A DNA stretch of 64,000 bases from Morchella semilibera (GCA_009192285.1 WBVU01000009.1:1178001-1242000), one strand, 5' to 3'. Positions 31,844-42,561 are shown, counted from the stretch's first letter. The notes: generated by a model from the letters alone, not told the origin. A program made the numbers and translations.

Positions 31844-31974
31844 CATATGAGACATTAGTCTTGGCTGCGGCCTGAACAATCCACGGCCCCCATAGAAAAT
31901 GGTGCGAATCACTCGATGGGTTATGGGATACCGTATTGTGAGACAGCCAGGTAATACGATATTACCGCATTGGG
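31844..31974. other. Spacer with palindrome GGTAATACGATATTACC
   Basis: A short non-coding stretch. The palindrome at 31950-31966 precedes TTGACA of repeat 'e' and is repeated, slightly changed, at 36429-36444 before the other repeat 'e' copy. Confidence 0.5.
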
Positions 31975-32324
31975 TTGACATCGGTGTCAGTGTAACAGCC
32001 TTTAGTGTCAGGTGTTGGTGTCAAGGGTTAGGTTAAATGCCGGTGGCTTTAACGTACAATGCAGACTGGTGTCAAAGACTGTATAGCATAGAAATGAAAA
32101 CTACTGCGTATTTTACTTACTGGTTCTAGGTGCCAGAAAACGGAAAGGTATCACGATGTACCATAGACTTCGCGGAAGAGGAGGATAATCGGGAATGAGT
32201 TTTTAGTTCTGGTATTTTCTTTTAGGTTCTTGAAGTTTCTATGGGTTTCCGTTACACGATATTACTAGTCATAATTGTACAGGGATTAAAAGAGTATATA
32301 TATGTTGCCACGGACCTTTCCTTT

Positions 32325-32461
32325 TATCAGCAAGACTTCATTTGTCTCCTGATGTCTCCTGAGTCTCATGAGACTCAAAAAATATCCAGGAGTCTCAGGA
32401 GACTTTCAGGAGACTCAGGAGACTGTTGGGAGACTCCAGTCACAAGTTGAGTTTGCTGATG
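32325..32461 (-). mobile_element. CATCAGCAA MITE copy 5
   Basis: 137 bp; TT on both sides. Sister LTRs at 33205, 44605 and 46815 show the empty site CTTTCCTTTGTCC or close variants. The first base is T instead of C. Confidence 0.85.
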
Positions 32462-33034
32462 TTGTCCTTTTCTTTCTCTTTCTTTCCTTACGTATTCTTC
32501 CTGTTATCAACCCTATGGTTTAGTTTTGTTTCGTCTTGTGTCTTTAGTTATGAATAAACTACTTTATAACCATATTCTTCGCCAAGATCTTCTTGGGTCT
32601 TTCATAGTATCTTGTCTCGTACTTACATCCTGTCCCGTCCTGTTTCTACAGTAAGCTTTACCATTTGTGTATCACGGCTCCGCCTTCTGCACCTCGCCTT
32701 CCGCCAAGGCGTCTTCGGAACAGGGTTGTTGATTAGTATCTGCCGATGTCGGAAGTAGAGTGATGGGTTAGGAAGGAGCTCGGGTAATGAAATGTAAGCG
32801 CTAGGAAGGATTGGGTAGTAACGGGATAGAATTGGGGGTATCGGGAATAGTATGGGTGGTACGGGAGTGTAGTAGTTTCTATGTGATTCTATGATATGAG
32901 TCATCGGTGCGGGGGATAGTTGTATATATAGTGTTCGTTCTTTCCTATGTTTCTGCCTCTCTAGGCAACGTCTTCTCTCTGCTAGTAATCTATTACTTTG
33001 GCTTCGGCCCTCCTGTCTATACCTCGTCCCTGAA

Positions 33035-33614
33035 TATCACGGCGTACTACGGAGTTCGTAGGAAAGGAGGATATTCGGGAATGGGATTTTGAGTTGCGGT
33101 GTTTTCTTTTGGGGTTTTGGAGTTTCTATGGGTTTCCGTTACACGATGTTATGAGTCATGATGGTACAGGGATTAGGAGGGGTATATATATGTTGCTACG
33201 GATCTTCTCTTTGTTCTTTTCTCTTTCTCTTTCTTTTCCTACGTGTTCTTCCTGTTGTCAACCCTACGGTTTAGGTTCGCTTTGTCTTGTGTCTTTAGTT
33301 CTGAATATACTACATCATAACCATAGTCTTAGCCAAGCCCCTTTTGGGTCTTCCATAGTAGCTCGCCTCGCCTCGCTTCGTCCCGCTCCGCCCCGCTTCG
33401 TCTCGCCTCGTCCATAGTTCATGACCGTAGTTCGTATCGTCTACTGGTATCTTCGTCTCCACGTCTTCGTCCGAGAAGCCATCTGGACTCTCTGCCCTAC
33501 AACCCTGCTCCTCGGTTAAGTTCTCCCTTCGTTGGTCCTCGTCGTCATCCCTGTCTCTGCCTTGGTTGTGTACCTCGGCTCTCTTGTTAGTCATCTCCGT
33601 GTTGCTCCGTAACA
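33035..33614 (-). mobile_element. Solo LTR (type c), innermost level
   Basis: TATCACGGCG...CTCCGTAACA, 580 bp; target duplication CTGAA at 33030-33034 and 33615-33619. Confidence 0.9.
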
Positions 33615-33724
33615 CTGAACCTGAACCCGAACCTGAACCTGAACCCGAACCTGAACCTGAACCTGAACCTGAACCCGAACCTGAACCTGAACCTGAACCT
33701 GAACCCGAACCTGAACCTGAACCT
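33615..33724 (+). repeat. CCTGAA/CCCGAA hexanucleotide repeat
   Basis: About 18 units of CCTGAA with interspersed CCCGAA, part of LTR type b. The homologous LTR at 9738 has about four units, so the array length varies between copies. Confidence 0.9.
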
Positions 33725-33986
33725 GCCTCGCCTCGGGTGTCTCCTGAGCCGACCCTGTTTCCGACTCTGTCCCTAAGTCTACTCTGCCTTACCCCTGACC
33801 CGACCCTGCCCCGTTAGATTGTGACTGGAGTTTTCTGAGTCTCCTGACAGTCTCCTGAGTCTCCTGATACCCCTGTAATCTCTTGAGACTTGTAAAATCT
33901 TGCTGATGGCAGCCATAGTCTATGCCCGCGATCTGTATCGTTTACTAGTACCTTTGCCTCAATGTCTTCAACAGAGATGCCATATG

Positions 33987-34756
33987 TGTCCCAGCGTCTT
34001 GGCATCGGTCCCGATAGTTCGGTAGTCATAGCGCTGTTGCGATGGATGGAGTTAGATTAAGCAAGAATGGGGTGAGATGAGGTGGGGATGTCGTTATTAG
34101 GTACCATGATGTTCGATGGCGTGATGAATTGGTAATAGAAATTGGCGAGATGGTGGGAAGAAATACGAGGTGTGGTTGCGACAGATTTCTATGGGTTTAT
34201 GTAAACGAACACGTGAGTCATAGTGGACTGGTGGAGGGGAGGTGTTAAATAGCGGGTGTAGATGTTTTCCTTAGTTCTTTCTTTCTTTCCTCTCTGTCTC
34301 GTCTTCATCAGCAAGACTACATTTGTCTCCTGATGTCTCCTGAGCCTCAGGAGACTCAAAAAATCTCCAGGAGTCTCAGGAGACTCTCAGGAGCCTGAGA
34401 CCCGGGAGACTGTTGGGAGACTGCAGTCATAAGTTGAGTTTGCTGATGTTCCTGTTATCTCGGTACATAGGAATATACTGCTATTCTTAAGCCATAATTC
34501 CTCGCTCCCAAAATCTTGTCCTCTGTAAGAAGAAAACTCATAGCACCTCTCATCGTTCTCATTGAGGTCTATCCGGCCTCACTTTCACTTTCCTATGCCC
34601 TTGTGGCGTTACCCTTGCCTTTGCCGGCGCCTGTACTTGTGCCTGCCTGGCGGTGTCCCTGTCTTCGTCGGTTTCCTTGTTGCATTCGCTGTGCTCCTTG
34701 AGTCCTTCTGCGTCATAATTGTCATCTTCTACTTTACGTCAGGTTACTCCGTCATA
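33987..34756 (+). mobile_element. Solo LTR, family B, with a MITE inside
   Basis: TGTCCCAGCG...CTCCGTCATA; target duplication ATATG/ATATA (one mismatch). It is inserted in the type-c LTR, whose sequence resumes after it. The MITE at 34306-34448 is nested in it. Confidence 0.8.
34306..34448 (-). mobile_element. CATCAGCAA MITE copy 6
   Basis: 143 bp; TT on both sides. Other family-B LTRs show the empty site TCTCGTCTTCCTGTTATCTC. Confidence 0.85.
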
Positions 34757-34979
34757 ATATAGACCTTCTGACCCACAATACTACTTTTCTGTTAAACTCC
34801 ATCGTCACCGACCCTGGTTCTCGCATCGCTTCAGTTGTGTACTTCAACCCTCGTCATCGTATCACCTCGGTTGTGTACTTCGACCCTCTTGTCTGTTGTC
34901 TCTGTTTTGCTCCGTAGCAAAAGGGAATCATAGAAAACGGTTGACACCTCTTCTCTCTGTTTTCTCTGGCCCCTTCCGT

Positions 34980-35117
34980 CATCAGCAAACTCAACTTACG
35001 ACTGGAGTCTCCCAACAGTCTCCCAGGTCTCCTGAGAGTCTCCTGAGTCTCCTGGTTATTTTTTTGAGTCTCTTGAGGCTCAGGAGACATCAAGAGACAA
35101 ATGAAGTCTTGCTGATA
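34980..35117 (+). mobile_element. CATCAGCAA MITE copy 7
   Basis: 138 bp; GT on both sides. The sister repeat 'e' copy reads CTTCCGTATACC at about 36675 and is empty. The last base is A instead of G. Confidence 0.85.
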
Positions 35118-35377
35118 GTATACCAGATGGGACTCTCTGAATCATCTTCGTTACACTCGTCTTCCCCCCTATATCCACCATGATTAACTCATTGGTCACT
35201 CTCCGTCCTCGCTTCGCGACTCCTCACTGGCACTCCATTCTATCCTTTTCTATCCTCCCTTCGTTTAGTACTACTCTAAACGTTTACTAGTACTCTCTTA
35301 TACTGGGGCAAGCCCCCGTAGTACCCCCTTCACCATAATATAATTAGGATTTAATGAATTGAATTAGATAATATACA

Positions 35378-35505
35378 AAGCCGGGTAATACCATCGCCAC
35401 GCTCCACGGTCGCGCACTTCTAAAAGAATGAATTAATTAATTAATTACATGTACTAAGATCCCGCTTACTAATAGTAGAAGACCGGGTAACCGTCTCATC
35501 GCCAC
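35378..35505. other. Spacer downstream of the retropepsin-like gene
   Basis: Contains GCCGGGTAATACC, which resembles motifs at 31947, 36425 and 36977, and a TTAA-rich stretch (GAATTAATTAATTAATTA). No gene. Confidence 0.4.
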
Positions 35506-36311
35506 TTAACCTTTCTGCACTCCTACAGGTCGCTCCGTGGATTTGGCAATACCCGACGACCATAAGATCTGCCTGCACTTGGAAGCAAGTCCTCCGCCGA
35601 AGAGTAACCTCAACCTACTGTTCTGGTAATCCAACCCTAAGAAGACCTTGTGTGAAGCACAAAAGTCGCCACCGAGGAGATTAATATCGGCGAAGTGAGA
35701 TTTTGGCGGCGACATAAAAACCTCCTTCTGATATCCACCGATCTTGACCTGACCCGGGAATCCCTCCCTGATACCAAGAAGTTTACTGGTCTAGAACGGT
35801 TAGCAGTCGCCTTCCACCTTCTACATGTTGGGGGATCGATCACCTGACCTGAGAGATAGGTCATTGGGGCACCGCTGCCCACGATGAAGAATACCCAACG
35901 AGCCTCCCCCTCATGGCAAACTACAAGGGGGACTATCGCCCTGAACGTGGAGCCATGGATATAACCATCACCAACTCGAACCACTTGTCGAGCATCTGCC
36001 TCTGTCGCTTTCGAGAGGTAAGGTATTCCCAGCTCCTTTGCGATCGTCGTTCCCAGCACCTTATGATCAATATCCGAGATCAAGACATCGTAACCTTCTG
36101 GATTTTTGCTGATGTCGTGGATGTCAATGTACTCCCCGCGAGATTGAAGTTCTTCGTTACGCTGGCCGATAAAGAAGGCCCTGGGATCGACTAGCGAAGA
36201 CAAACGTTGACGGACGATGTCGTAACTCGGTATGCTGTGTACGGGACGCGAGTACACGATGCGAGGCCTAGGAAGAGCCTTGGCCGTCTGGCGGCTGAGT
36301 TGTCTGAACAT
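35506..36311 (-). CDS. Retropepsin-fold protein with altered catalytic Asp, two exons
   Basis: Exons 36311-35844 and 35790-35506 (53-bp intron, GT..AG) give 753 bases in phase, 250 residues. The N-terminus MFRQLSRQTAKALPRPR is basic and could be a mitochondrial presequence. The C-terminal half has the aspartyl-protease fold: WVFFIVGSGAPMTYLSGQ, then SKLLGIREGFPGQVKIGGY, and NLLGGDFC...LGLDYQNSRLRLLF as the second structural loop. The catalytic triplet, normally D-T/S-G, reads G145-S-G here, so the enzyme should be inactive unless the change is an error. It is not part of a Gypsy pol: no reverse transcriptase is nearby, and it has its own intron. Copies of repeat 'e' flank it on both sides. 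It could be a cellular gene or one carried by that repeat. Confidence 0.7.
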
Positions 36312-36450
36312 GATCCCTCGGTTAGTGGTTAGTGGTTAGGATCAGTACCCTTAGGGTCGCCGTGATGGAGCAACCTCACCAAAAAGTGGAGATGAAGCTC
36401 CCTGTATACCGCTTAATGACCACGGCCGGGTAATAGATATTACCGCTTCT
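36312..36450. promoter_or_regulatory. 5' flank of the retropepsin-like gene, with palindrome
   Basis: The stretch between the start codon and repeat 'e' should hold the promoter. GGTAATAGATATTACC at 36429-36444 is a near-perfect palindrome also found at 31950-31966. A regulatory role is only a guess. Confidence 0.35.
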
Positions 36451-36999
36451 TGTTGACACTGGTGCCTGGCGTAAAACGCTGGTGTTAGGCATTGGTGTCA
36501 AGGGTTAGGTTAAATGCCTGTGGCTTTAACGTACAACACAGACTGTGGTCAAAGGTTGTACATCATAGAAATGTAAACTACTGCGTATTTTACTTACTGG
36601 TTCCATGTGTCAGAAAACAGAGAGGGAATCATGGAAAGCGGTTGACACCACTTCTCTCTGTTTTCTCTGGCTCCTTCCGTATACCGGATGTGACTCTCTG
36701 AGTTATCTTCGTTACACTCGTGTTCCTCTCTATATATACAATGACTAACTAATTAGTCACTCTCCGTCCTTGCTTCGCGACTCTTCCTCTATCCTCTACT
36801 CTGTTCCGTCCTCTTCTATCCTCCCTTCATTTAGTACTACTCTAAACGTTCTTTCGTGCTCTCCCTGATACAGAGGCCAGCCCCCGTACCCACTTCACTA
36901 TAATATAATTAGGAAACAAAAGTATATTATATCTGATAGATTAGATCTTATGTATGTATACTCGTACTATACAAGGTCAGGTAACTCTATACTCATCGG
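36451..36999. repeat. Repeat 'e' copy, right flank, uninterrupted
   Basis: Begins TGTTGACACTGG and runs to about 36973. It gives the empty-site reference for the insertions at 32149 and 34980. Followed by GGTCAGGTAACTC. Confidence 0.6.
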
Positions 37000-38388
37000 T
37001 GTAACGGAGTAACCCGACACAAAGTAGAAGATGACGATGATAACGCAGAAAGATTCAAGGGGCACAGCCAATACGACCAGGAGACCGACGAAGACAGGGA
37101 CAACACCGGGCAGGCACAAGCACAAGCACCGGCGAAGGCAAAGGCAAGGGCAACGGCACAAGTGCAAAGGGCAGGGAGAGTGAGGACTGGATGGACTTCA
37201 ACGAGAACGATGAAGGGTCTTATGAGTTTTCCTTTTACATGGGAAAAAATCTGGAAGGCGAAGAACTATGGCTTAATGTCCCGGCGTCTTGGCATCAGTG
37301 TCAAGGGTTCAGTAGTCGAAGCGATGTTGTGATTGTTTAGGAATGGTTAAGCAAGGAAGGGGTGTTCTAAAGGGGAATATCGTCATTAGGTTCTTGGAGG
37401 TTCGATGGCATGATGGATTTGTAATGTAAATAGCGGAGATGGTTGGGAGGAATACTAGGTCTGGATGCGACGGATTACTGTGGGCTTCTATGAACTGATG
37501 TACGAGTCATAGCACACTGGTGGAGGAGAAGTGTTAAATAGCGGAGTTAGATGTTTTCCTTACTTCTTTCTTTCTTTTCTCTCTGTCTCGTCTTCCTGTT
37601 ATCTCGGTTTATAGGAATCTATTCCTATTTCCAAGCCATAGCCTTTCGTACTAAAGACTCGGTTCTCTAGAAAGAGAAAATCTATAGTACCTTTCATCGT
37701 TCTCGTTGAGATTCAGCCGGTCCTCACTCTCCCTGCTCTGTCCTCTTGTGCCTTTGTGTGACGGAGTGATGCGACGCAAAGAAGAGGATAACAATGATAA
37801 CGCAGAAGCACCCGAGGAGCACAGCTCGGCGACGAGGGGACTGACGAAGACAAAAGTAGCACCGGGCAGGCACAAGCACAGGCACCGGCAAAGGCAAAGG
37901 CAAGAGCAAGGGCACAAGGGCACAAGGCAGAGAAGGTGAGGACCAGATGGACCTCAACGAGAACGATGAGAGATACTATGGGTTTCCTCTCGTCAGAGGA
38001 TCAAGTATTTGGTACGAGAGGCTATGGCTTGGAATAGGAGTAGATTCCTATGTACCGAGAAAACAGGAAGACGAGACAGAGAGAAAAGTAAGAAAGAACT
38101 AAGGAAATCATCTGTCCCCGCTATTTAACACACCTCCTCCACTAGTCCGCTATGACTCACACTTTCACTTATGGAACCCCATGGAAACCCATCGCTACCA
38201 CACCTCGTAATCCTCCCCACCATCTTCGCTTATTCTACATTACCAATCTATTACGCCATCGAACCTCCCAGAACCCAATGACGACAACCTCCACCTCGCG
38301 CTCGCCACTCTCGCTTAACATTACCCTAACAACCACAACCATACATCGCCTACCGAACTGTCGGGACAGATGCCAAGACGCCGGGACA
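37000..38388. mobile_element. Mosaic of three family-B LTR pieces
   Basis: A minus-orientation piece (37000-37278), a plus-orientation piece (37279-37756) and a complete minus-orientation LTR (37757-38388, TGTGACGGAG...CCGGGACA) lie head to tail. None has a matching target duplication. Ectopic recombination among LTRs explains this better than insertions. Confidence 0.75.
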
Positions 38389-38503
38389 GAGGAGCATTCC
38401 GATTTGCTTTGCTTCGACGACAGATATGACAATTCATAACATAGCGGTCAGTGTATTTCCGCATGTTTGGCCAATAGTATTCGCGGCTGAGTAATTCGAG
38501 GGT
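38389..38503 (-). pseudogene. Gypsy pol fragment (integrase zinc finger)
   Basis: About 38 codons read LELLSREYYWPNMRKYTDRY and CHICRRSKANRNAP, nearly identical to the family-A integrase at about 51900-52010. It is cut by the LTR on one side and the Plavaka terminus on the other. Confidence 0.85.
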
Positions 38504-39033
38504 CATCAGCAAGATTCAAACTCTCTCCAGAGGCTTGACTGGGTCTCCGGAGGCCGTTGCCAAGGCAATTACCCTCCCGTCTCTCCTAATAACCTCGCTA
38601 ACCATTTGTTGCCTCCCGAGCCTCCCGATGGCCTCCCGAGCCTTCTAGAGGGTCTCCTGAGCCTTCTGTTACCTTCCTTACCTCTCCTGACACCTCACTA
38701 ATTGTTTCTCGCCTCCCGAGCCTTCCAGAGGGCTTCCTGAGCCTTCCAGAGGCCTTCCGAGCTTTGATTAGTAAGTTTCGGAGGCCACCAACAACCTATT
38801 TTCACGCAAAAAACATATACAGCTCTTTATGGCTACCCCGCCACCCGGGAGCTTCTGGCCCTCTGCGCCTTTATAAGGGGTTCTGGAGCCCTCATGAGTC
38901 CCCGATCTAGATCATATTGTTTCGTTTACTATCATGTTAATTTTATTCTAAATACATTCTATGCCAGCTGAAGTCACTCGAGCCTTTATGAAGGCCTCTT
39001 GTACCTTTCCCCAGGCCACCAGAGACATTGTCA
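38504..39033. mobile_element. Plavaka element terminus with 80-bp subterminal repeats
   Basis: Starts CATCAGCAAGATTC. Units marked by GAGCCTTC(T/C)AGAGGG recur 80 bp apart (38637, 38717). The sequence is the mirror of 18433-18853. It adjoins the 3' end of the transposase gene and is taken as that element's left end. Confidence 0.75.
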
Positions 39034-42000
39034 CTATATATCGAACTCATTCCACGTTCTCAAATCTATCCTTATGTTCACAAGCCATTGACCCTGTCCC
39101 AGCTCGAACAAATGAGCCATTCCCAAAACACTACTGATATTAACTACCCAAAACCTTTGCCGAGAGCGCCTCGCAACTCTAAGAAGACCGTGTGAGCCGT
39201 CTGGAAGACCCCTATCCTTGGCTTCCAGTAGCTCTACAAGACAAAGCTAATATGTTTTCGTCGATATACTGTCACGTATCTTGAATATTGCTCGTACAAG
39301 CCCTGGTGTCCCGGCGTCTTGGCATTTGTCCCGATAATTCGGTAGGCGATGCATGGTTGTGATGGTTAGGGTAATGTTAAGCGAGAGCGGAGAGTGCGAG
39401 GTGGAGGCTGTCGTCATTAGGTTCTGGGAGGTTCGATGGCATGATGGATTGGTAATGTAGAATAGCGGAGATGGTGGGGAGGATTACGGGGTGTGGTAGC
39501 GACGGATTTCTATGAGGTTCTATGAGTGAAAGTGTGAGTCATAGCGGACTAGTGAAGGAGGTGTGTTAAATAGCGGGGATAGATGTTTTCCTTAGTTCTT
39601 TCTTTCTTTTCTCTCTGTCTCGTCTTCCTGTTATCTCAGTACATAGGAATCTACTCCTATTTCCAAGCCATAGCCTCTCGTATTAAAACTTGATCCTCAG
39701 GCGAGGGGAAACTCATATTACCTCTCATCGTTCTCGTTGAGGTCCATCTGGTCCTCACCTTCTCTGCTCTGTGCCCTTGCCCTTGCCTTTGCCTTCGCCG
39801 GTGCCTGTGCTTGTGCCTGCCCGGTGTTGCCTCTGTCTTCGTCAGTCTCCTGGTTCTGGGACCGTGCTCCTCGAGTTCTCCTGCGTCATCATTGTCATCT
39901 TCTTCTTTGCGTCGGGTTACTCCGTCACACCTGGTAGGCGTCCCTGAAAGGCTCCCCATGGCTCCGTTGTGGCCACCTTAATCCATGCCCAATAATTTCG
40001 AGTCGACCTTTTCCTAAATAATGCCTCTCCCGTACACCGTATATTGTGTATCTCGTAACTGTCAGGCTTCTGAAAAATTGATACTGATACCTGTAGGCAC
40101 TTAAAGCACCCCACCGGGCACTCCAGAAGGCTCAATAAGCCTTGTTCTCTCCGGCTCAGGCCCTGACCATATTCCAACACCGCTCTTGCTAGTGTTCTTC
40201 TATTGATTTTAATCATATCGGCGATATCAGATAATATGTGGGGTCCACCGTCGGGAGTTGACATCCTAGGTTCCGGGTGTTTATCATCGTCTAGGAATCT
40301 TTCGTTTGTCCTTTATGGGTCCTCGTTTTTGAATACTTCCAACATGCCCCGGAGGCTCTCTCAATGGCTTGGGAGGCCCTCGTAATGTTCTGGAAGATTG
40401 ACAACGATATCTTTTAGATTTAAGACCAGTATCTCTATAGCCATACGCCTTGAGTGGTAACGGAGAATCTGAACTGTTGCGTCGACCTTATTGGAGGCTG
40501 CATAAGCCATCTTAATTTGTTGCCTATGAGCTAACTCGCTCACATCGATTGAAAACATTGGAATATTACCAAATCGCTCTACATGCCCCTGGAAGTATAA
40601 AAAAAAATACATTTTAATAAAATTAAAATAAAAAACCTCACAAATTTCCTCAAGCTCCGCCAGGCCTCTGTCAATGCTTCCCGAGCCTTGCAGCGCCTTT
40701 GTTCAATCCTTTGCCTCTTTCCTTGTTCATTTATCGGCTCTAAATTCCAGAAACACATCCTTATACTTGTAGAAATCTTCGAGATACCCTTGAAGATAGT
40801 CTAGTGTTTCTTTTGTATACGTAGTGTACTGTGCCATCAAGTGGAAATCGATTAGTGACCGAACACACCTCCAGGATCTCCCGAAGTCGCTCTGCGAAGC
40901 TTTTGGGAGGTTCCGGAGAGCCACTGCAAAGACTCCTAGAACTATCCAGCCGAGATGACGCATTTCTTTACCTTGCCATTGAGTAGTTGCCCGATAAGCC
41001 TTATTTGGTACAGCAAGCCCTGGGTAAGGCTTAATGGACGCCCAAGCCCGATCAAAATTCTCTAGCCGATTGTGTTTTTTCAAAAACGATTGAATCCATT
41101 CCATCATATGTTTCAATAGGCCGAGATAAATATTATGCAACATATCTGGCTTGTGAAGATCATACACCTGAGCCTTCGGCAAGGCCAAAAAAGCATTGTA
41201 CAGAGTTTTGAAGGATTTCGACACTAGGTATTCAACGGGTGCTGTATCTGACGTATCCCCCTTATAACGCTCTACCATTTCGATATATCGCTCCTGAATG
41301 CGTGGCGGGTTTTCTTGAAGGCTCCCTAGGCCCTTGAAATCAACTTCGCACCTAGGGCAGGCCTGATTGTTGAGGTTTAGCAGCGAGGCGTGTTCTGGTT
41401 GATCAGCAATCCATGCACATAGTATCAGATAACATAGGCGCACATAGCCATCAGCGCATGTTATAAGCTCACCCCTTTCCGCAGGGCCCTGAAGGCCTTC
41501 GAGAACCTCAGAGAGGACCTGGTGAAGGACCATCTAGCTCTCCCAACGGCGTTCGTTCGTACGCACTCCAACCTTTGGTGGCACTGGCAGTAGAGCTAGG
41601 AGTATGATCGCGTAATTAGAGGGTTTATTTCGTGTGTCCGAGGTGATATTACCAATCGTTAGGTATACTGGCCAAGCCTTCTTGTCACCACTGAAATTAG
41701 TGAGGTGTGTTCCGTCTGATGCACATATTATTGGCACCACCGTTGATCCTTCTGGAAGGGTATTCTATAACATTTGTGAGGGGTTAGCGGAGGCTCCCTG
41801 AGCCTTCTAAGTAAGTGTTGCGAACCTGCATCTCCCACCACCAGTCTGCCGTGTGCATCTCCCCATACATCTGCTCCCCCATTTCATTGTATTCCATAAT
41901 AGGTGAATACACCAAGGACTCCCTAAATGCACGTTGTCCCAGAAGAAAAGGCACTATATTCATAGGGTCCCTGTAGTAGTAAGGAATTTTCTGCCCGCCC

Positions 42001-42561
42001 ATTTCGACCTCTGAGTGTATCCAGCTCTCTTTTCCTAACCCCCCCATAGACGACATCTCGTCGAGGAGGCGTGCGAAGCCTCTACCAGTGCTGTAGGAGC
42101 CTTGTAGAGGGCATACGGTGCGGAAGAAATCGTCTATTTGACCCTGAGATACATTTGATTGTAGGAACCAGCGCGATAACCGAAATTCCTCTGCTGATTC
42201 GAAAGGCTGCCATGGGTTGATCAAAAGGCTTTCCGAGCCTTCATCATATCCCGTTGGGGTGAAAAGAGGCTCCCCTGCACCCTCGTATATGGTAGTTGCT
42301 AGATTGAACCGCGTGGATCCCAAAGTATGATCATCATTCGATTCAGTATCGGATTCGCTTTAGTCTGGTATGTTCAAATGTCCACCCTCGTGGGGACCTC
42401 CTGAGCCTTCGGGAAGGCTCTGCGAACCCTCAACGAGGAGTCCCTGAAAGCTGCCTGTCGTACCACCCGCGGGTCTGCGATGGGTGGACTTTTGAGAGAT
42501 GTCGATCGAAACTACCAGCATTGGCGTAGCTCCGTATGCAAAATGGACATCGTGATCTCAT
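39034..42561 (-). pseudogene. Plavaka-type transposase with N-terminal C2H2 finger, interrupted
   Basis: A DDE transposase of the fungal Plavaka group (EnSpm/CACTA-related). It starts MRSRCPFCIRSYANAGSFDR at 42561 with a perfect finger C5-X2-C8-X12-H21-X4-H26. Then come a shift or intron, a TAA at about 42361 (CAA expected) and the conserved blocks: NPWQPFESAEEFRLSRW, IPYYYRDPMNIVPFLLGQ, EMHTADWWWEMQ, ICASDGTHLTNFSGDKKAWP, the catalytic region CPRCEVDFKGL to DLHKPDMLHNIYLGLLKHMM, and SIDVSELAHRQQIKMAYAAS. An LTR at 39307-39929 splits RLPA from LVRAIFKIRDS. The end is WLVNIRIDLRTWNEFDI then TAG at 39034-39036. Several blocks are joined by introns or small shifts. It was probably the enzyme acting on CATCAGCAA ends. 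Confidence 0.8.
39307..39929 (+). mobile_element. Solo LTR, Gypsy family B
   Basis: TGTCCCGGCG...CTCCGTCACA, 623 bp; target duplication CCTGG at 39302-39306 and 39930-39934. Inserted near the 3' end of the Plavaka transposase. Confidence 0.9.

Larger units (their letters stand above)
32670..33818 (-). mobile_element. Solo LTR (type b) split by another LTR
   Basis: Starts TATCACGGCTCC and ends CCCCGTTAGA; target duplication TTGTG at 32665-32669 and 33819-33823. Without the inner LTR it is about 564 bp. Its homologue is at 9374-9847. Confidence 0.75.
32646..33908 (+). mobile_element. Diverged CATCAGCAA-type MITE split by an LTR
   Basis: A right part (33819-33908, GTGACTGGAG...CTTGCTGATG) and a faint left part (32646-32669) are joined across the LTR at 32670-33818. 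The interior is shorter than in the other copies, so this is an older or different subfamily. Confidence 0.5.
32149..34919 (-). mobile_element. Solo LTR (type c) hosting several insertions
   Basis: Starts TATCACGATGTACC and ends CTCCGTAGCA; target duplication AAAGG at 32144-32148 and 34920-34924. The sister repeat 'e' near 36613 shows the region without the insert. It is interrupted by two MITEs and two LTRs (one with a further LTR in it). Confidence 0.85.
31975..35377. repeat. Repeat 'e' copy, left flank of the retropepsin-like gene, with nested insertions
   Basis: Its own sequence is 31975-32148 and 34920-35377. It matches 36452-36973 through blocks such as GTCAAGGGTTAGGTTAAATG, CTACTGCGTATTTTACTTAC, TTAGTACTACTCTAAACG and ATAATATAATTAGGA. 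Pairs flanking a short interior could be LTRs of a small retroelement or a segmental duplication. No coding capacity is seen. Confidence 0.6.

Noticed and set aside
17511-38388. TGTGACGGAG and TGTCCCGGCG blocks as two separate terminal-inverted-repeat DNA transposons
   Set aside because: They are the two ends of one LTR: they bracket solo copies with 5-bp duplications and both LTRs of the full-length Gypsy.
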